64,000 nt of DNA, from contig CAZPMT010000015.1 in NCBI GenBank assembly GCA_964587655.1, positions 7,506 to 71,505 on the forward strand, written 5' to 3'. Numbering within the stretch: the stretch's first letter is position 1; each line of letters opens with the position of its first letter. This stretch comes from CAZPMT01 sp964587655. Its GTDB lineage: Bacteria; Hydrogenedentota; Hydrogenedentia; Hydrogenedentales; SLHB01. The notes below the pieces were generated by a model that was not told the DNA's origin, did not search any database, and saw nothing but the letters and a program-made list of their open reading frames with translations. Positions 34,321 through 42,723 of the stretch are shown in pieces. The position numbers and the translations under genes were made by a program.

Positions 34321-35494
34321 TGAATGGAGGCGGCAGGATCGTGTTGAAGGCCTCGACGGGCCACGTGGCGATCTTCTCGAAGCCTTCCGGCACGGATTGC
34401 GTGAACTGGACGTAGGCCTTGACTGATCCCTTCGTGGTGTAAGCCACGTCTCCCTTGCCCGCGCCGAAGACCTTGTAGCCCATCAACAGGCAATCCTCGA
34501 GGTCGACTTGCAGGAACTTGCCTTCGATGGTGCTGTAGATGATCCCGGTGCCCGGTTTCCCGACGGGCTGCGAGAAGTTGAGGCTGATCAGGCGGCAGTC
34601 CTTCATCTTGACGTGCGTATAGCCGTCGAAGCCCGGGTTGCCGGCCTGCAATGCGTTGTCGAGACCGACGAGCGTGCAGTCGTCAAACACAACGTCGGGG
34701 TATGGCGGCATCGCCTTGTTCTCGGCACGGACGTATGCGCCGCAGGCGTCGCCCCACCAGTCCAGGCACCAGAACCGGCACCGGCGATACGTTACCGGCT
34801 CGTCCTTGCGTCCCACGAACGCGCCGACGCACGTGCCCGCGAAGCGCCCGATCCCGAAACAGTCTTCCTGGATCGCGCTGAACTCGGCGCCCTTCTCGCA
34901 CGTCAGGTCCCACCCGATTCCGCCTTCGGACCCGCATGCGTAAATGTGGCGGAATATCCAACGGTCGAATCCGATTGCGGAGAAGTTAGGGTCGCACTTG
35001 ATGGCTCCCCACCAGTCGATGCTCTTCAAACCGGGCTCGGGCCCGCCCGAATCGAGGATCTTAAACGGAGGGTTGCCGCCGCCTGCGGCGGTATTCGTGC
35101 GCACGACCGCGTCCGGGCAACTCGAATCCAGAATGACCCAGCCCTTCGCGCCCGATCCCAGGCTTCCGTCGAAGTCGCCAGTCACCGTGTTATAGGCACC
35201 CTTCACGCCCTTGTGCTCAGTGTAAAGGTTTGCCTCGATGTACGTGTCGGGGCGGATCACGATGGTGTGCCCGCCCTGATCGTCCGGTACGGCGAGCAAC
35301 GCGGCCTGGATGGTGTGAAAGGCCTTTGCCCAGGACGCGCCATCCGAATTGTCGCCCTCTTTCGAGACGTATATCGTTTTCCCCTTGTGTCCGCCGGTCA
35401 CATCCGAAATGTTCATCTGCGCGGAAGCAGACGCAACGGAGAAGGCCATCAGTCCCGTGACAAACGCCATCGTATGGAACACTTTCCTGCCCAT
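34316..35494 (-). CDS. Secreted right-handed parallel beta-helix protein
   Basis: 392 residues, ATG at 35494, signal peptide MGRKVFHTMAFVTGLMAFSVASASAQ. The motif GKTIYVSKEGDNSDGASWAKAFHTIQAALLAVPDDQGGHTIVIRPDTYIEANLY is the standard opening of DUF1565/pectate-lyase-like beta-helices, after which repeated short strands follow (VFDDCTLVGLDNALQAGNPGF, HVKMKDCRLISLNFSQPVGK). It is a paralogue of the N-terminal half of the 36023-38029 protein over its whole length; the pair flanks a small antitoxin-like gene. Likely secreted and bound to, or cutting, an acidic polysaccharide; catalytic residues of known lyases could not be identified. Confidence 0.8.
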   Translation of the reverse strand: MGRKVFHTMAFVTGLMAFSVASASAQMNISDVTGGHKGKTIYVSKEGDNSDGASWAKAFHTIQAALLAVPDDQGGHTIVIRPDTYIEANLYTEHKGVKGAYNTVTGDFDGSLGSGAKGWVILDSSCPDAVVRTNTAAGGGNPPFKILDSGGPEPGLKSIDWWGAIKCDPNFSAIGFDRWIFRHIYACGSEGGIGWDLTCEKGAEFSAIQEDCFGIGRFAGTCVGAFVGRKDEPVTYRRCRFWCLDWWGDACGAYVRAENKAMPPYPDVVFDDCTLVGLDNALQAGNPGFDGYTHVKMKDCRLISLNFSQPVGKPGTGIIYSTIEGKFLQVDLEDCLLMGYKVFGAGKGDVAYTTKGSVKAYVQFTQSVPEGFEKIATWPVEAFNTILPPPFK

Positions 35495-35569
35495 GGAATG
35501 CTGTTTTCCCCTTTCGTGTCCTCATCCTTCGTCTTTCCGCGTAGTAAGCGGTGTCCGCGAAGCAGGTGT

Positions 35570-35785
35570 TCATCTTTTCGGTGTGCCGTACAGATAGTGA
35601 TCGTGGTTTTCCGCCATGTCATCGGGAAGCCCGTGGACGCATCCAGCGAAAGAAAGCAGCATTTCTCCCAAGGAACTTGCGGCCTTGCAGGGGATAGGCA
35701 CGACCCTGACCCGTGTGCCTTCCGGCAAGTCCGGCGCGGCATCCAGAACAATCACGTTGCCTTGAACCCGTCCTATGTATTCCAT
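35570..35785 (-). CDS. Small antitoxin-like protein (AF2212/AbrB-like N-terminus)
   Basis: 71 residues, ATG at 35785 with AAAGGAAAC upstream. MEYIGRVQGNVIVLDAAPDLPEGTRVRVVPI is the beta-strand pattern (x-G-x-V-x-x-G-x-I-x-L-...-L-P-E-G-x-x-V-x-V) of AF2212-like and related putative antitoxins that usually precede VapC-type PIN toxins. The rest, SSLGEMLLSFAGCVHGLPDDMAENHDHYLYGTPKR, matches the usual short tail (LxxFAG, DMAxNHDHYLYGxPK) that leads into a VapC gene. No PIN-domain gene follows: the next downstream frame is the beta-helix protein. It is therefore an orphan or the toxin has been lost. Confidence 0.65.
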   Translation of the reverse strand: MEYIGRVQGNVIVLDAAPDLPEGTRVRVVPIPCKAASSLGEMLLSFAGCVHGLPDDMAENHDHYLYGTPKR

Positions 35786-36022
35786 GGTCGTGTTTCCTTT
35801 GAAATCAGCAGCAGCACCTTCATCCTATCTTCTTCTTTAGGTACGGTCAACTTCCGTTTCCTTCTCGTCGCCGAGTCTTGCCCTCGTTGCCCCTGAAGCT
35901 GCGCTTCCCTTCGGAGTGGGCATACCGATGCAAAGCCATCTCATAGTCTCAACAGAGTTCAGCTTTGGGTGCACCCGCGTCACCAAATGCAGATTGGCGA
36001 CGGGAAAACGCGAAACTGAGTG

Positions 36023-38029
36023 TCAACGCTTGTCCAATATCGCCCCGTTCTTGAAACAACTGTCGAAGAGTTCCGCCATGGAGCCGCTGAATTCGCCGCA
36101 CTTGATGTTCATCCACGTGCGCTGATCGCCCACTGCGTAGTAGAGGCGCGTCTTTCCTCCAAAATCGACAATGTCCGGGTCCGATGCGTTAATCCCGTCG
36201 TCGATCTCGTCAGGCGCGAGCACGGGATTCGCCGCACTGAGTTCCCAGTTCTTCAGGTCCTTTGATCGGGCAAGGTACGTCTCGAAGAACCATCGCGGCG
36301 TCCGGCGCTCCAAGTACATCATGTAGTAGCTGCCATTGGCGTAGCGGATGCACGGGCATGCGGTGTAGCGTGTCTTACCGAACACGGCATCCGGGACTTT
36401 CTTCCATTGCATGAGATCATCTGACTTGGCGAACTTGATCGTGAAAGCCGGCCACTTGGGATCGTTCGTCTCGTACGCCATGACGAAGCCGTCGGGCCCT
36501 TTACACACGGTGCTGTTGAAGAGATGCTCGGAAGGGTCCTGCTCGATGACGCGGCTGCTGTCCCATGTCACGAGATCGGATGACTTGAACATTGTGACGT
36601 CGTTCCAATCGTTGTTCTCGAAGCGGGACGCAAATGCATAGAAGGTCCCGTCGTGCACGAAAGCGGACGCCAGGCTGTAGCCCACCGCGAACCGGGCGAG
36701 TTCGCTGCCGTTCTCGGCGTCGCGAAGGGAGAGGTAGTAGTCTTCTTTCGCGCCGCCCGACGCCGGCCGGACGCAGGCCATCAGGCACAGCCGATCCTTC
36801 CAGACAACCGGCGAGACTTCGCACATGTCGCGATAGATCACGCCGGACTTCGTAAGCGGGATTGTCTCGCGCTTGATCTTTGGCGGTGCGATATCGGCAA
36901 AGATGTCCGTGGGCCAGTGATCGAGCCGGAAAAATCCCTTGGGCGTCTCCTGCGTGAACTGGACGTATGCCTGCGACGCGCCTTTGGTGGTGTACTGGAT
37001 CTCCCCGACGGTATCCTTGTTGACCTTGACGCCGAACACCTTGTAACCCATCAGCGTGCAGTCGTCAAAGTCCGCGCGGAGGTACTTCCCGTGTTCGACG
37101 CTCTGCACGATACCGTCCGTGGGCGTCCCCTGCGGCTGCGAGAAGTTCAACGTCACGAGTTTGCAGCGCTTCAGGCCAATACGCGTGAAGGTCTTGAAAC
37201 CATAGTTGCTCGCCTTGAGGCTGCATTGCGGGCCGACCAGTGTGCAGTCTTCGAAGACGGCGTCGGGCTGATCGGGCATGCTGGGATTCTCGACGCGGAC
37301 ATATGCGCCCGCGGCGTCGCCCCACCAGTCCAGGGACAACAAGTGGCAACGCCGGAAAGTGATGGGTTCGTCTGCCCTCGACAGACAGTTGCCGACGCCT
37401 CCGCCAAAGGCGCGGCCGATTCCGACGCAGTCTTCGACGACCACCGTGAATGGTTCGACCTTATCCGTGCAGTCCCAGAAGAGTCCCGCGTCGGCGCCCG
37501 TGGCGTAGATTCCGCGCAACCGCCAGCGGTCCCATTGTATCGATGAGAACGTGGGTTCGGTGTGCTTATCGGACCAGCCTTTGAGCGTCGCGCGAATCGT
37601 GGACCACCAGTCGAAGCTCTTGAACCCTTTCTCCGGATCGCCGGAGTCAATGACAACCCATCCCGTCGTTCCGGAGCCGAGAGCGCCGTCAGTGTCGCCG
37701 ATGAGCGCGTTGTACGCGCCCGCCGCTCCCTTATGCTCGACGTATAGGTTGGCCTCGACGTACGTGTCCGGCCGAACGATGATCCGATGGCCGCCATTGT
37801 CGTCAGGCACAGCGAGCAACGCCTGTTGAATCGTCTGAAACGCCGTCGCCCACGTCGCGCCATCCGAGTCGTCGCCAAGTTTCGACACGCAGAGCGTCTT
37901 GCCGGCGGATGAGTGAGGCGCAACGTCATCTGACGCGTGCGCGCACACGCCAAGCGACAACATGGCCGCAAGGCAGATCCCAAGAGTCAAGATCTCGTAT
38001 CCACTATATGCGAATGAATTCAGCATCAC
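36023..38029 (-). CDS. Secreted beta-helix protein fused to a GH43/GH32-like five-bladed propeller
   Basis: 668 residues, ATG at 38029, signal peptide with span MLSLGVCAHA. Residues about 40-385 are a beta-helix domain beginning GKTLCVSKLGDDSDGATWATAFQTIQQALLAVPDD and close to the neighbouring 392-residue protein. Residues about 395-668 look like a five-bladed propeller of the GH43/GH32/GH130 kind: repeated blades such as FYAFASRFENNDWNDVTMFKSSDLVTWDSS, FTIKFAKSDDLMQWKKV, TYLARSKDLKNWELS, and an acidic blade ending INASDPDIVDFGGKTRLYYA. The catalytic triad cannot be set by eye. Fusion of a lyase-like helix and a glycosidase-like propeller suggests a bifunctional polysaccharide enzyme. Its stop is at 36023, with a 237-base gap without genes to the antitoxin gene. 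Confidence 0.75.
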   Translation of the reverse strand: MMLNSFAYSGYEILTLGICLAAMLSLGVCAHASDDVAPHSSAGKTLCVSKLGDDSDGATWATAFQTIQQALLAVPDDNGGHRIIVRPDTYVEANLYVEHKGAAGAYNALIGDTDGALGSGTTGWVVIDSGDPEKGFKSFDWWSTIRATLKGWSDKHTEPTFSSIQWDRWRLRGIYATGADAGLFWDCTDKVEPFTVVVEDCVGIGRAFGGGVGNCLSRADEPITFRRCHLLSLDWWGDAAGAYVRVENPSMPDQPDAVFEDCTLVGPQCSLKASNYGFKTFTRIGLKRCKLVTLNFSQPQGTPTDGIVQSVEHGKYLRADFDDCTLMGYKVFGVKVNKDTVGEIQYTTKGASQAYVQFTQETPKGFFRLDHWPTDIFADIAPPKIKRETIPLTKSGVIYRDMCEVSPVVWKDRLCLMACVRPASGGAKEDYYLSLRDAENGSELARFAVGYSLASAFVHDGTFYAFASRFENNDWNDVTMFKSSDLVTWDSSRVIEQDPSEHLFNSTVCKGPDGFVMAYETNDPKWPAFTIKFAKSDDLMQWKKVPDAVFGKTRYTACPCIRYANGSYYMMYLERRTPRWFFETYLARSKDLKNWELSAANPVLAPDEIDDGINASDPDIVDFGGKTRLYYAVGDQRTWMNIKCGEFSGSMAELFDSCFKNGAILDKR

Positions 38030-38213
38030 CAGGTTCTCCTTCTGTCTTGTGTAATGGCGCCCTCTGCCCCGTGGCTCCGGCCTTCATGGCTTGATTGACC
38101 TGCATAGCGAGAAGCTCCTTGATGGCGCACTCCTCGCACTCCTCAAGCATCCCTTCCTCCGCCAAGAAGGCATCGAAAGAAGAGCCGATGTGCCCTCTGT
38201 CTTTGTTCCTCAT
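38004..38213 (-). pseudogene. Truncated XRE-type antitoxin fragment
   Basis: 69 residues, ATG at 38213. HIGSSFDAFLAEEGMLEECEECAIKELLAMQVNQAMK is the well-known N-terminal helix region of small XRE-family antitoxins (usually HxGSSFDDFLxEEGxLxExxxxAxKRxxAxQxxxAMKxxxLTKxEMAxxM). Right after QAMK, where the helix-turn-helix should begin, the similarity ends and the frame goes on with GATGQRAPLHKTEGEPGD into the start of the beta-helix gene, which it overlaps by 26 bases. So the DNA-binding half is missing; no toxin gene is next to it. I read it as a deletion relic that may still be translated. Confidence 0.5.
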
Positions 38214-38371
38214 AACGACACGATCTCCGTCATTGTCTATTTCCTGCTCACGGCTTTCAGCCGGTTGAGCGCGAGTTGCCTATCCTGCCCCATTCAAGCG
38301 GACTACTGCTTCCTTTGCATTGTAAGCCGCTGGCCGCTATGCTGCAAGAGGACAACAACGGAGGGGCGAAG

Positions 38372-39421
38372 ATGAGCACGAATGACATTTCACGGCGGGT
38401 ATTCCTGGCGGCAGGCGCAGCCGGGGCGGTGGCGGCAACGGGCGGGGCGACTGTCTCAGCGCAGGAGAAGGCGGACGCGGATCAGAAGAAGGGCGCTCAG
38501 CGTTTGCCTCTAGATAAGCTGGAGGCATGGGAGAAGCTGCAGTATGGCATGTTTATCCATTATGGGATGAGCACGTTCGTGCAGAACGAACTGCCGGACG
38601 GGAAGGCACCGCCGGCCACGTATGCGCCTGACAAGCTGGACGTCGGGCAGTGGGTCTCCGTGATACGCGACGCTGGGATGAAGTATGCGGTGCTCACGGC
38701 GAAGCACGTCGCGGGTCATTGCCTGTGGCCGACGAAACGCACGGATTACTCGGTCGTGAACAGCACGGACAAGACGGACGTGGTGGAGAAGTTCGTGACC
38801 GCGTGCCGCGAGAAAGGCGTGCTGCCGGGGTTCTACTACTGCTCGTGGGACAATCACAACCGCTACGGGAGCCGCACGCCTTCGGACGGCGCCGTTTCCT
38901 ACACCACGTCGTTGTACCAGACGTTTCAGACTGCTCAATTGACGGAGCTCCTTACGCAGTACGGGCCGATCGCGGAGACATGGATCGACATACCCGGCGT
39001 GCTGGGGCGCGGCTATCGGACGTTCCTCTACGACTACGTTGCGCGGTTGCAGCCCGATACCGTCATCATGATGAACAGCGGCATATCGACGCAGGAGGAT
39101 TACAAAGTCGAGTATGCGTGGCCGTCGGACATCATCGCGATCGAGCGCAGCCTTCCCGTCGAGGCCGGCTTCAAGAAGTTCCGCGAGATCGAAGGCAAGA
39201 CGTATTACATGCCGGGGGAGGTCTGCGATCCCATCGGCAAGGAATGGTTCTGGGTCGATGGAGACATGCCGCGTTCCGACGACGCACTTCTCAAGCAGTT
39301 CCAGGCATGCAAGGCACGGGGCGTCAACCTCCTTCTGGATGTGCCGCCGGATAGGCATGGCCTGATACCGGACTACTCGGTCCAGGCGCTCAACAGGCTG
39401 CGGAAGAACGCAAGCATATGA
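38372..39421 (+). CDS. Tat-exported alpha-L-fucosidase-like protein (GH29)
   Basis: 349 residues from ATG at 38372, preceded by GGAGGGG. The N-terminus MSTNDISRRVFLAAGAAGAVAATGG is a twin-arginine signal. The body follows GH29: LQYGMFIHYGMSTFVQNE (family WGxFxHxG), AGMKYAVLTAKHVAGHCLWPTKRTDYSV (KHHDGFxxxxS-like), GFYYCSWDNHN, the nucleophile region YGPIAETWIDIPG, PDTVIMMNSG, and the end GVNLLLDVPPDRHGLI. The sheet-barrel part is present but the C-terminal beta-sandwich of full GH29 enzymes is absent, as in many Planctomycete-type short members. It should act outside the cytoplasmic membrane on fucosides or related sugars. The next glycosidase starts 10 bases downstream, so they are co-transcribed. 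Confidence 0.85.
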   Translation: MSTNDISRRVFLAAGAAGAVAATGGATVSAQEKADADQKKGAQRLPLDKLEAWEKLQYGMFIHYGMSTFVQNELPDGKAPPATYAPDKLDVGQWVSVIRDAGMKYAVLTAKHVAGHCLWPTKRTDYSVVNSTDKTDVVEKFVTACREKGVLPGFYYCSWDNHNRYGSRTPSDGAVSYTTSLYQTFQTAQLTELLTQYGPIAETWIDIPGVLGRGYRTFLYDYVARLQPDTVIMMNSGISTQEDYKVEYAWPSDIIAIERSLPVEAGFKKFREIEGKTYYMPGEVCDPIGKEWFWVDGDMPRSDDALLKQFQACKARGVNLLLDVPPDRHGLIPDYSVQALNRLRKNASI

Positions 39422-39431
39422 GGGGAAATCG

Positions 39432-41462
39432 ATGAAACGGCTTGTCGTGGTTTCGTGTCTGTTGACCGTGGGAGGTTTGTTCATGTCGAGCGCAAGAGCA
39501 GCGGATCGGTTTGACGGGAAGCACTTCCGCGGAGAAGGCGACGTCGAGTACTTGCAGTTGCTGGATACGGCCTATCGGATGTTCTATCCCGATCCGGAAC
39601 TGCAGAACATCTCGATGCTCTACAGCCCGGTGTGGAACGGCTTCGTCGAGGGCCCAACGTGGGGCGCGTGGTGGATTCAGAACAGCTACGGGACGACCTA
39701 TTGTGCGCTTCCTTTCTACCTTGAGCCATACACGACCTTCCTTCAGAACGCGCAGGACTTGTGGTTCAACCTGATGGGCGACGGCGAGCGGAAGGGCGAT
39801 AAGGGTTACGTCGCGCCGGACGGGTGCCTTTGCGACGCGGCCACACCCACAACCATCTACTACCGGCAGGGCGATGGCCGGGTGGATATTCACGACTGGG
39901 GGATGGAGTTCACGGCGGCCGGAATTGTGATGCAGTCGGAATTGCTGCTCATCAGCCGCGATAAAGACGCCATAGCGCGTTACCTGCCCATGCTCGAACG
40001 CAGCGCGAACTTCATCGAGACGCGCCGCGATCCGAAGAACAACCTGTTTCTGGCCGGTCCGGCAGGAAATCTTCTTGCGCCGAGTTATGCCGCGTGGAAG
40101 CGGCCCGACGGGACATTCGACAAGGCCTACCTTACCGGTCTGTCCGTCACTTACATCGCCGCCCTCGACCGCGTGATCGAACTCGAGAAGATGGCCGGCC
40201 ATGCGGACAAGGCAGCCCTATACACCGAACGGCGCGACCTCGCCCGCAAAGGTTTGCCTACGCTGACGACCGACGACGGTTACTTGATCAAGTACATGGA
40301 CCCCGACGGGACGAAGCACGGCGTCTACGGCGCGGAGAAGCACGGTTATTTCGAAGCGGTCTGTAATCACGATGCAATCGCGTTCCGAGTCGCGGACGAC
40401 GCGCAATCAAAGCGGATCTACGACAAGATAGCCTCAATCCCGGGGCTGCGTCCATGCAATCTCATTATCACGAACTGTCCGGGGCTGGACGACATGTACG
40501 AGGAGCCGACAAGTTGGCTGTGGAAGTTCGGCACGTGGGTGAACGGCGGACATTGGACCACGTGCGAGGCGCGCATGATCATGGCGTACTACCGAGTGGG
40601 CGCCTTCGACGATGCGCGGCGCGCGATGAAGAAGATCCTCGAGTTCGCACGGATCTTCCGCACGGACAATCCGTTGGTCGAATTCGGCGCGAAGGTCTAT
40701 CAGCCCAAGGAGCCTATCAACTGCGTTTACGATACGTGGGGCGCGCCCGCCGCGCTCATTCGCGGGTTGTTCGAGTACCTCTACACCGCGGAAGGACTGA
40801 AGCTCATTCCACACATTCCGCCAACAATCACGGAACTCGAGCAGCACATCCCGATCCGGTTCGGGACGAAGCGCCTCTACTTGTCGACGGCTGGCGCCGG
40901 GCCTGTCACTTCAGTCCTCGTGAACGGAAAGGCCTGGACGCGCTTCGATAAGGAATCCGTTTCGTTTCCCTACGACGAGACACCGGACGTTGCGACAATA
41001 CAGATCCTGTTTGGAGGCGCTCAGGCCAAGACGACGCCGGAGCGGCCTGCGCCTGTCAAACTGAACGTGCCTCCGGCCGGAGATCCTTTCTGGAATACGG
41101 CGGACTTCGCGACGACGAAGACGCCGACGCCGTCGGTATCACTTGCGAGCGTCGGCAGCTTCTATGCCGCGCTACAGAAGGAGGATCTCGAGCAGACCTA
41201 TGAGGCGCAGCATGCGAAATTGATTGTCGACTATGTCTCCGCCATTCACGCGCGTGAGAAGCTCAAGAAAGAAGGAAAGCTGCCGCAGTTGCCGGAGGCC
41301 TCGCAAGTTGCGGCCGATCGTTCCTACCCAGAGGCCGCGGATCGGCTTGCGCAGGGACTCGATAAGGTCATGCAGTCCTATGAACAGTCCAGCGAACCTC
41401 GCAAGAAGCAATTGGCCGATCTCTGGAAACAGTCCGCCGGAGCCCATGCGCCCGTGCAGTAG
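39432..41462 (+). CDS. Secreted six-hairpin (alpha/alpha barrel) glycosidase-like protein
   Basis: 676 residues, ATG at 39432 (AGGGGAAATCG upstream), signal peptide ending SARAAD. Residues about 25-450 show paired helices with aromatic-rich turns: VWNGFVEGPTWGAWWIQNSYGTTYCALPF, VDIHDWGMEFTAAGIVMQSELLLISRDKDAIARYLPML, NHDAIAFRVADDAQSKRIYD, EEPTSWLWKFGTWVNGGHWTTCEARMIMAYYRVG. This is the fold of GH94/GH65/GH78-like six-hairpin enzymes. A small beta domain follows (PIRFGTKRLYLSTAGAGPVTSVLVNGKAW, as in rhamnosidase/GH65 C-domains) and then a helical tail (about 580-676) that I cannot place. Coupled to the GH29 gene with 10 bases between, so both likely serve one substrate. Exact family unknown. 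Confidence 0.7.
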   Translation: MKRLVVVSCLLTVGGLFMSSARAADRFDGKHFRGEGDVEYLQLLDTAYRMFYPDPELQNISMLYSPVWNGFVEGPTWGAWWIQNSYGTTYCALPFYLEPYTTFLQNAQDLWFNLMGDGERKGDKGYVAPDGCLCDAATPTTIYYRQGDGRVDIHDWGMEFTAAGIVMQSELLLISRDKDAIARYLPMLERSANFIETRRDPKNNLFLAGPAGNLLAPSYAAWKRPDGTFDKAYLTGLSVTYIAALDRVIELEKMAGHADKAALYTERRDLARKGLPTLTTDDGYLIKYMDPDGTKHGVYGAEKHGYFEAVCNHDAIAFRVADDAQSKRIYDKIASIPGLRPCNLIITNCPGLDDMYEEPTSWLWKFGTWVNGGHWTTCEARMIMAYYRVGAFDDARRAMKKILEFARIFRTDNPLVEFGAKVYQPKEPINCVYDTWGAPAALIRGLFEYLYTAEGLKLIPHIPPTITELEQHIPIRFGTKRLYLSTAGAGPVTSVLVNGKAWTRFDKESVSFPYDETPDVATIQILFGGAQAKTTPERPAPVKLNVPPAGDPFWNTADFATTKTPTPSVSLASVGSFYAALQKEDLEQTYEAQHAKLIVDYVSAIHAREKLKKEGKLPQLPEASQVAADRSYPEAADRLAQGLDKVMQSYEQSSEPRKKQLADLWKQSAGAHAPVQ

Positions 41463-41518
41463 GTAATCGCACCAGGACGACTTCATGTTCCAATTGACCG
41501 CTGCCGAAGACGCGCGTC

Positions 41519-41541
41519 TAAGGTCACAACCTGTGACCTTA
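41519..41541. promoter_or_regulatory. Palindromic operator-like site before the dehydrogenase gene
   Basis: TAAGGTCACA, ACC, TGTGACCTTA: perfect 10-bp arms. A further half-site AAAGGTCA follows directly (41541-41548). No T-run follows, and the site lies 58 bases before the ATG at 41599, which fits an operator better than a terminator. Confidence 0.5.
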
Positions 41542-41598
41542 AAGGTCAGGCGCGGATAACATTCTGAAATGTTTCTTGCTAGGAGGTGAGGCCAGGAT

Positions 41599-42606
41599 AT
41601 GGGCAAGCCGAGATCTGTCATGCTCATCACGCGAGAGATGCAGGAGCGGTGTTTCGCCGATGAAGACTTGAAGCGCATCGATGGCGCGACGACGCTTGCG
41701 CCTGCGAAGACGGATTCGTGCTCTGATGAACAGCAACTTGCCGCGATCTCGGGCGCCGAGATTGCCATAACGGGCTGGGGTACGCAGCCCATCACGGCGG
41801 CGATGCTGGATGCGGCCCCCGGACTCATGTTGTTGTGTCACAGCGCGGGTTCCGTGAAGCATCTGATTGACGGCGACTTGTTTCTCCGGCGGGGGATTCG
41901 CGTGTGCTCCGCGCGGCAGGCGCTGGCGGTCGGCGTAGCGGAGTTCGCTTTCGGCATGATGCTGGTGTCGATGAAAGGCGTCTGGCGGTTGCGCGAGCTC
42001 ACTTCGCAAGGGGTATGGGACCAATCGGGGGCGAAGGATTGGACTCGTGAACCGTACGGTGCCACGGTCGGGATCGTCGGGGCGAGCAGCGTCGGCCGCG
42101 AGATGATCCGTTTGTGCAAGACGCTTTCGCTGGCGGCGCTGTTGCTTTGCGATCCTTACATCACGGCGGAGGAGGCCCGGGAAATGGGCGCGGCAAAGGT
42201 CGAGTTGGACGATCTGATGCGGCGTTCGGACGTGGTCTCTTTACACACGCCCGCGACCGAGGAGTGCGGCCATCTCATCAACGCACGAAACCTGGCCCTG
42301 CTCAAGGACCGCGCCATATTTATCAACACGGCGCGCGGGATGTGCGTCGATGAAGCCGCGTTGATTGCCGAATTGGAGAAGGGCCGCATTCTCGCGTGTC
42401 TCGATGTGACCGATCCGGAGCCGTCGGCGCCGGAGAGTCCGTTGTACCGGTTGCCGAACTGCATCCTCACGCCGCACGTCGCCGGCGCGGTCAAGGAAAA
42501 CACGCTGCGCCAGGGCAAGCAGGTCGCAGACCAGATTGATGCCTACGTGCGCGGCGTGGCATTGCCCGGGGAAATTGACTTGCGGCGACACCAACGGCTT
42601 GCCTGA
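41599..42606 (+). CDS. D-2-hydroxyacid dehydrogenase (NAD-dependent)
   Basis: 335 residues, ATG at 41599 with AGGAGGTGAGG upstream. The NAD fold has VGIVGASSVGREMIRLCKTL (GxxxxG pattern), followed by the substrate/catalytic set of the family: Arg in FINTARGMCVDEAAL, Glu in DVTDPEPSAPESPLY and His in LTPHVAGAVKENT. These enzymes reduce 2-keto acids or oxidise 3-phosphoglycerate-like substrates in the cytoplasm. The second glycine of the usual GxGxxG is replaced by Ala-Ser-Ser, as in several YcdW/GhrB relatives. Placed after the two glycosidases but 137 bases away and with its own operator-like site, so it is probably separately controlled; a role in sugar-acid use would fit the surroundings. 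Confidence 0.88.
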   Translation: MGKPRSVMLITREMQERCFADEDLKRIDGATTLAPAKTDSCSDEQQLAAISGAEIAITGWGTQPITAAMLDAAPGLMLLCHSAGSVKHLIDGDLFLRRGIRVCSARQALAVGVAEFAFGMMLVSMKGVWRLRELTSQGVWDQSGAKDWTREPYGATVGIVGASSVGREMIRLCKTLSLAALLLCDPYITAEEAREMGAAKVELDDLMRRSDVVSLHTPATEECGHLINARNLALLKDRAIFINTARGMCVDEAALIAELEKGRILACLDVTDPEPSAPESPLYRLPNCILTPHVAGAVKENTLRQGKQVADQIDAYVRGVALPGEIDLRRHQRLA

Positions 42607-42663
42607 ACGTTCCGTTTCATCGCTGCATCTCGCCTTTTCAACAGGATCAACCGGATGTCGCCC

Positions 42664-42692
42664 TTGACAGCGGCAGTTACTGCCGGTACTCT
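42664..42692 (+). promoter_or_regulatory. Promoter with palindrome in the spacer, before the sulfatase-like gene
   Basis: TTGACA (42664-42669), 17-base spacer, TACTCT (42687-42692). The spacer is nearly filled by CGGCAGTTACTGCCG (42671-42685), a perfect 6-bp-arm palindrome with a 3-base centre. A bound repressor here would block the polymerase. Confidence 0.5.
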
Positions 42693-42723
42693 TCATCAAA
42701 AGTGCTGGAACTGAGGCAAGCTG

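Noticed and set aside
31845..34493. Very long open frame (882 codons) on the minus strand opposite the HAD and SurA-like genes
   Set aside because: It is the mirror of GC-rich codons of two well-supported + strand genes; composition is Arg/His/Leu-rich with no domain pattern.
34508..35896. 462-codon open frame opposite the beta-helix gene and antitoxin gene
   Set aside because: Shadow frame; the minus strand shows a signal peptide and known motifs.
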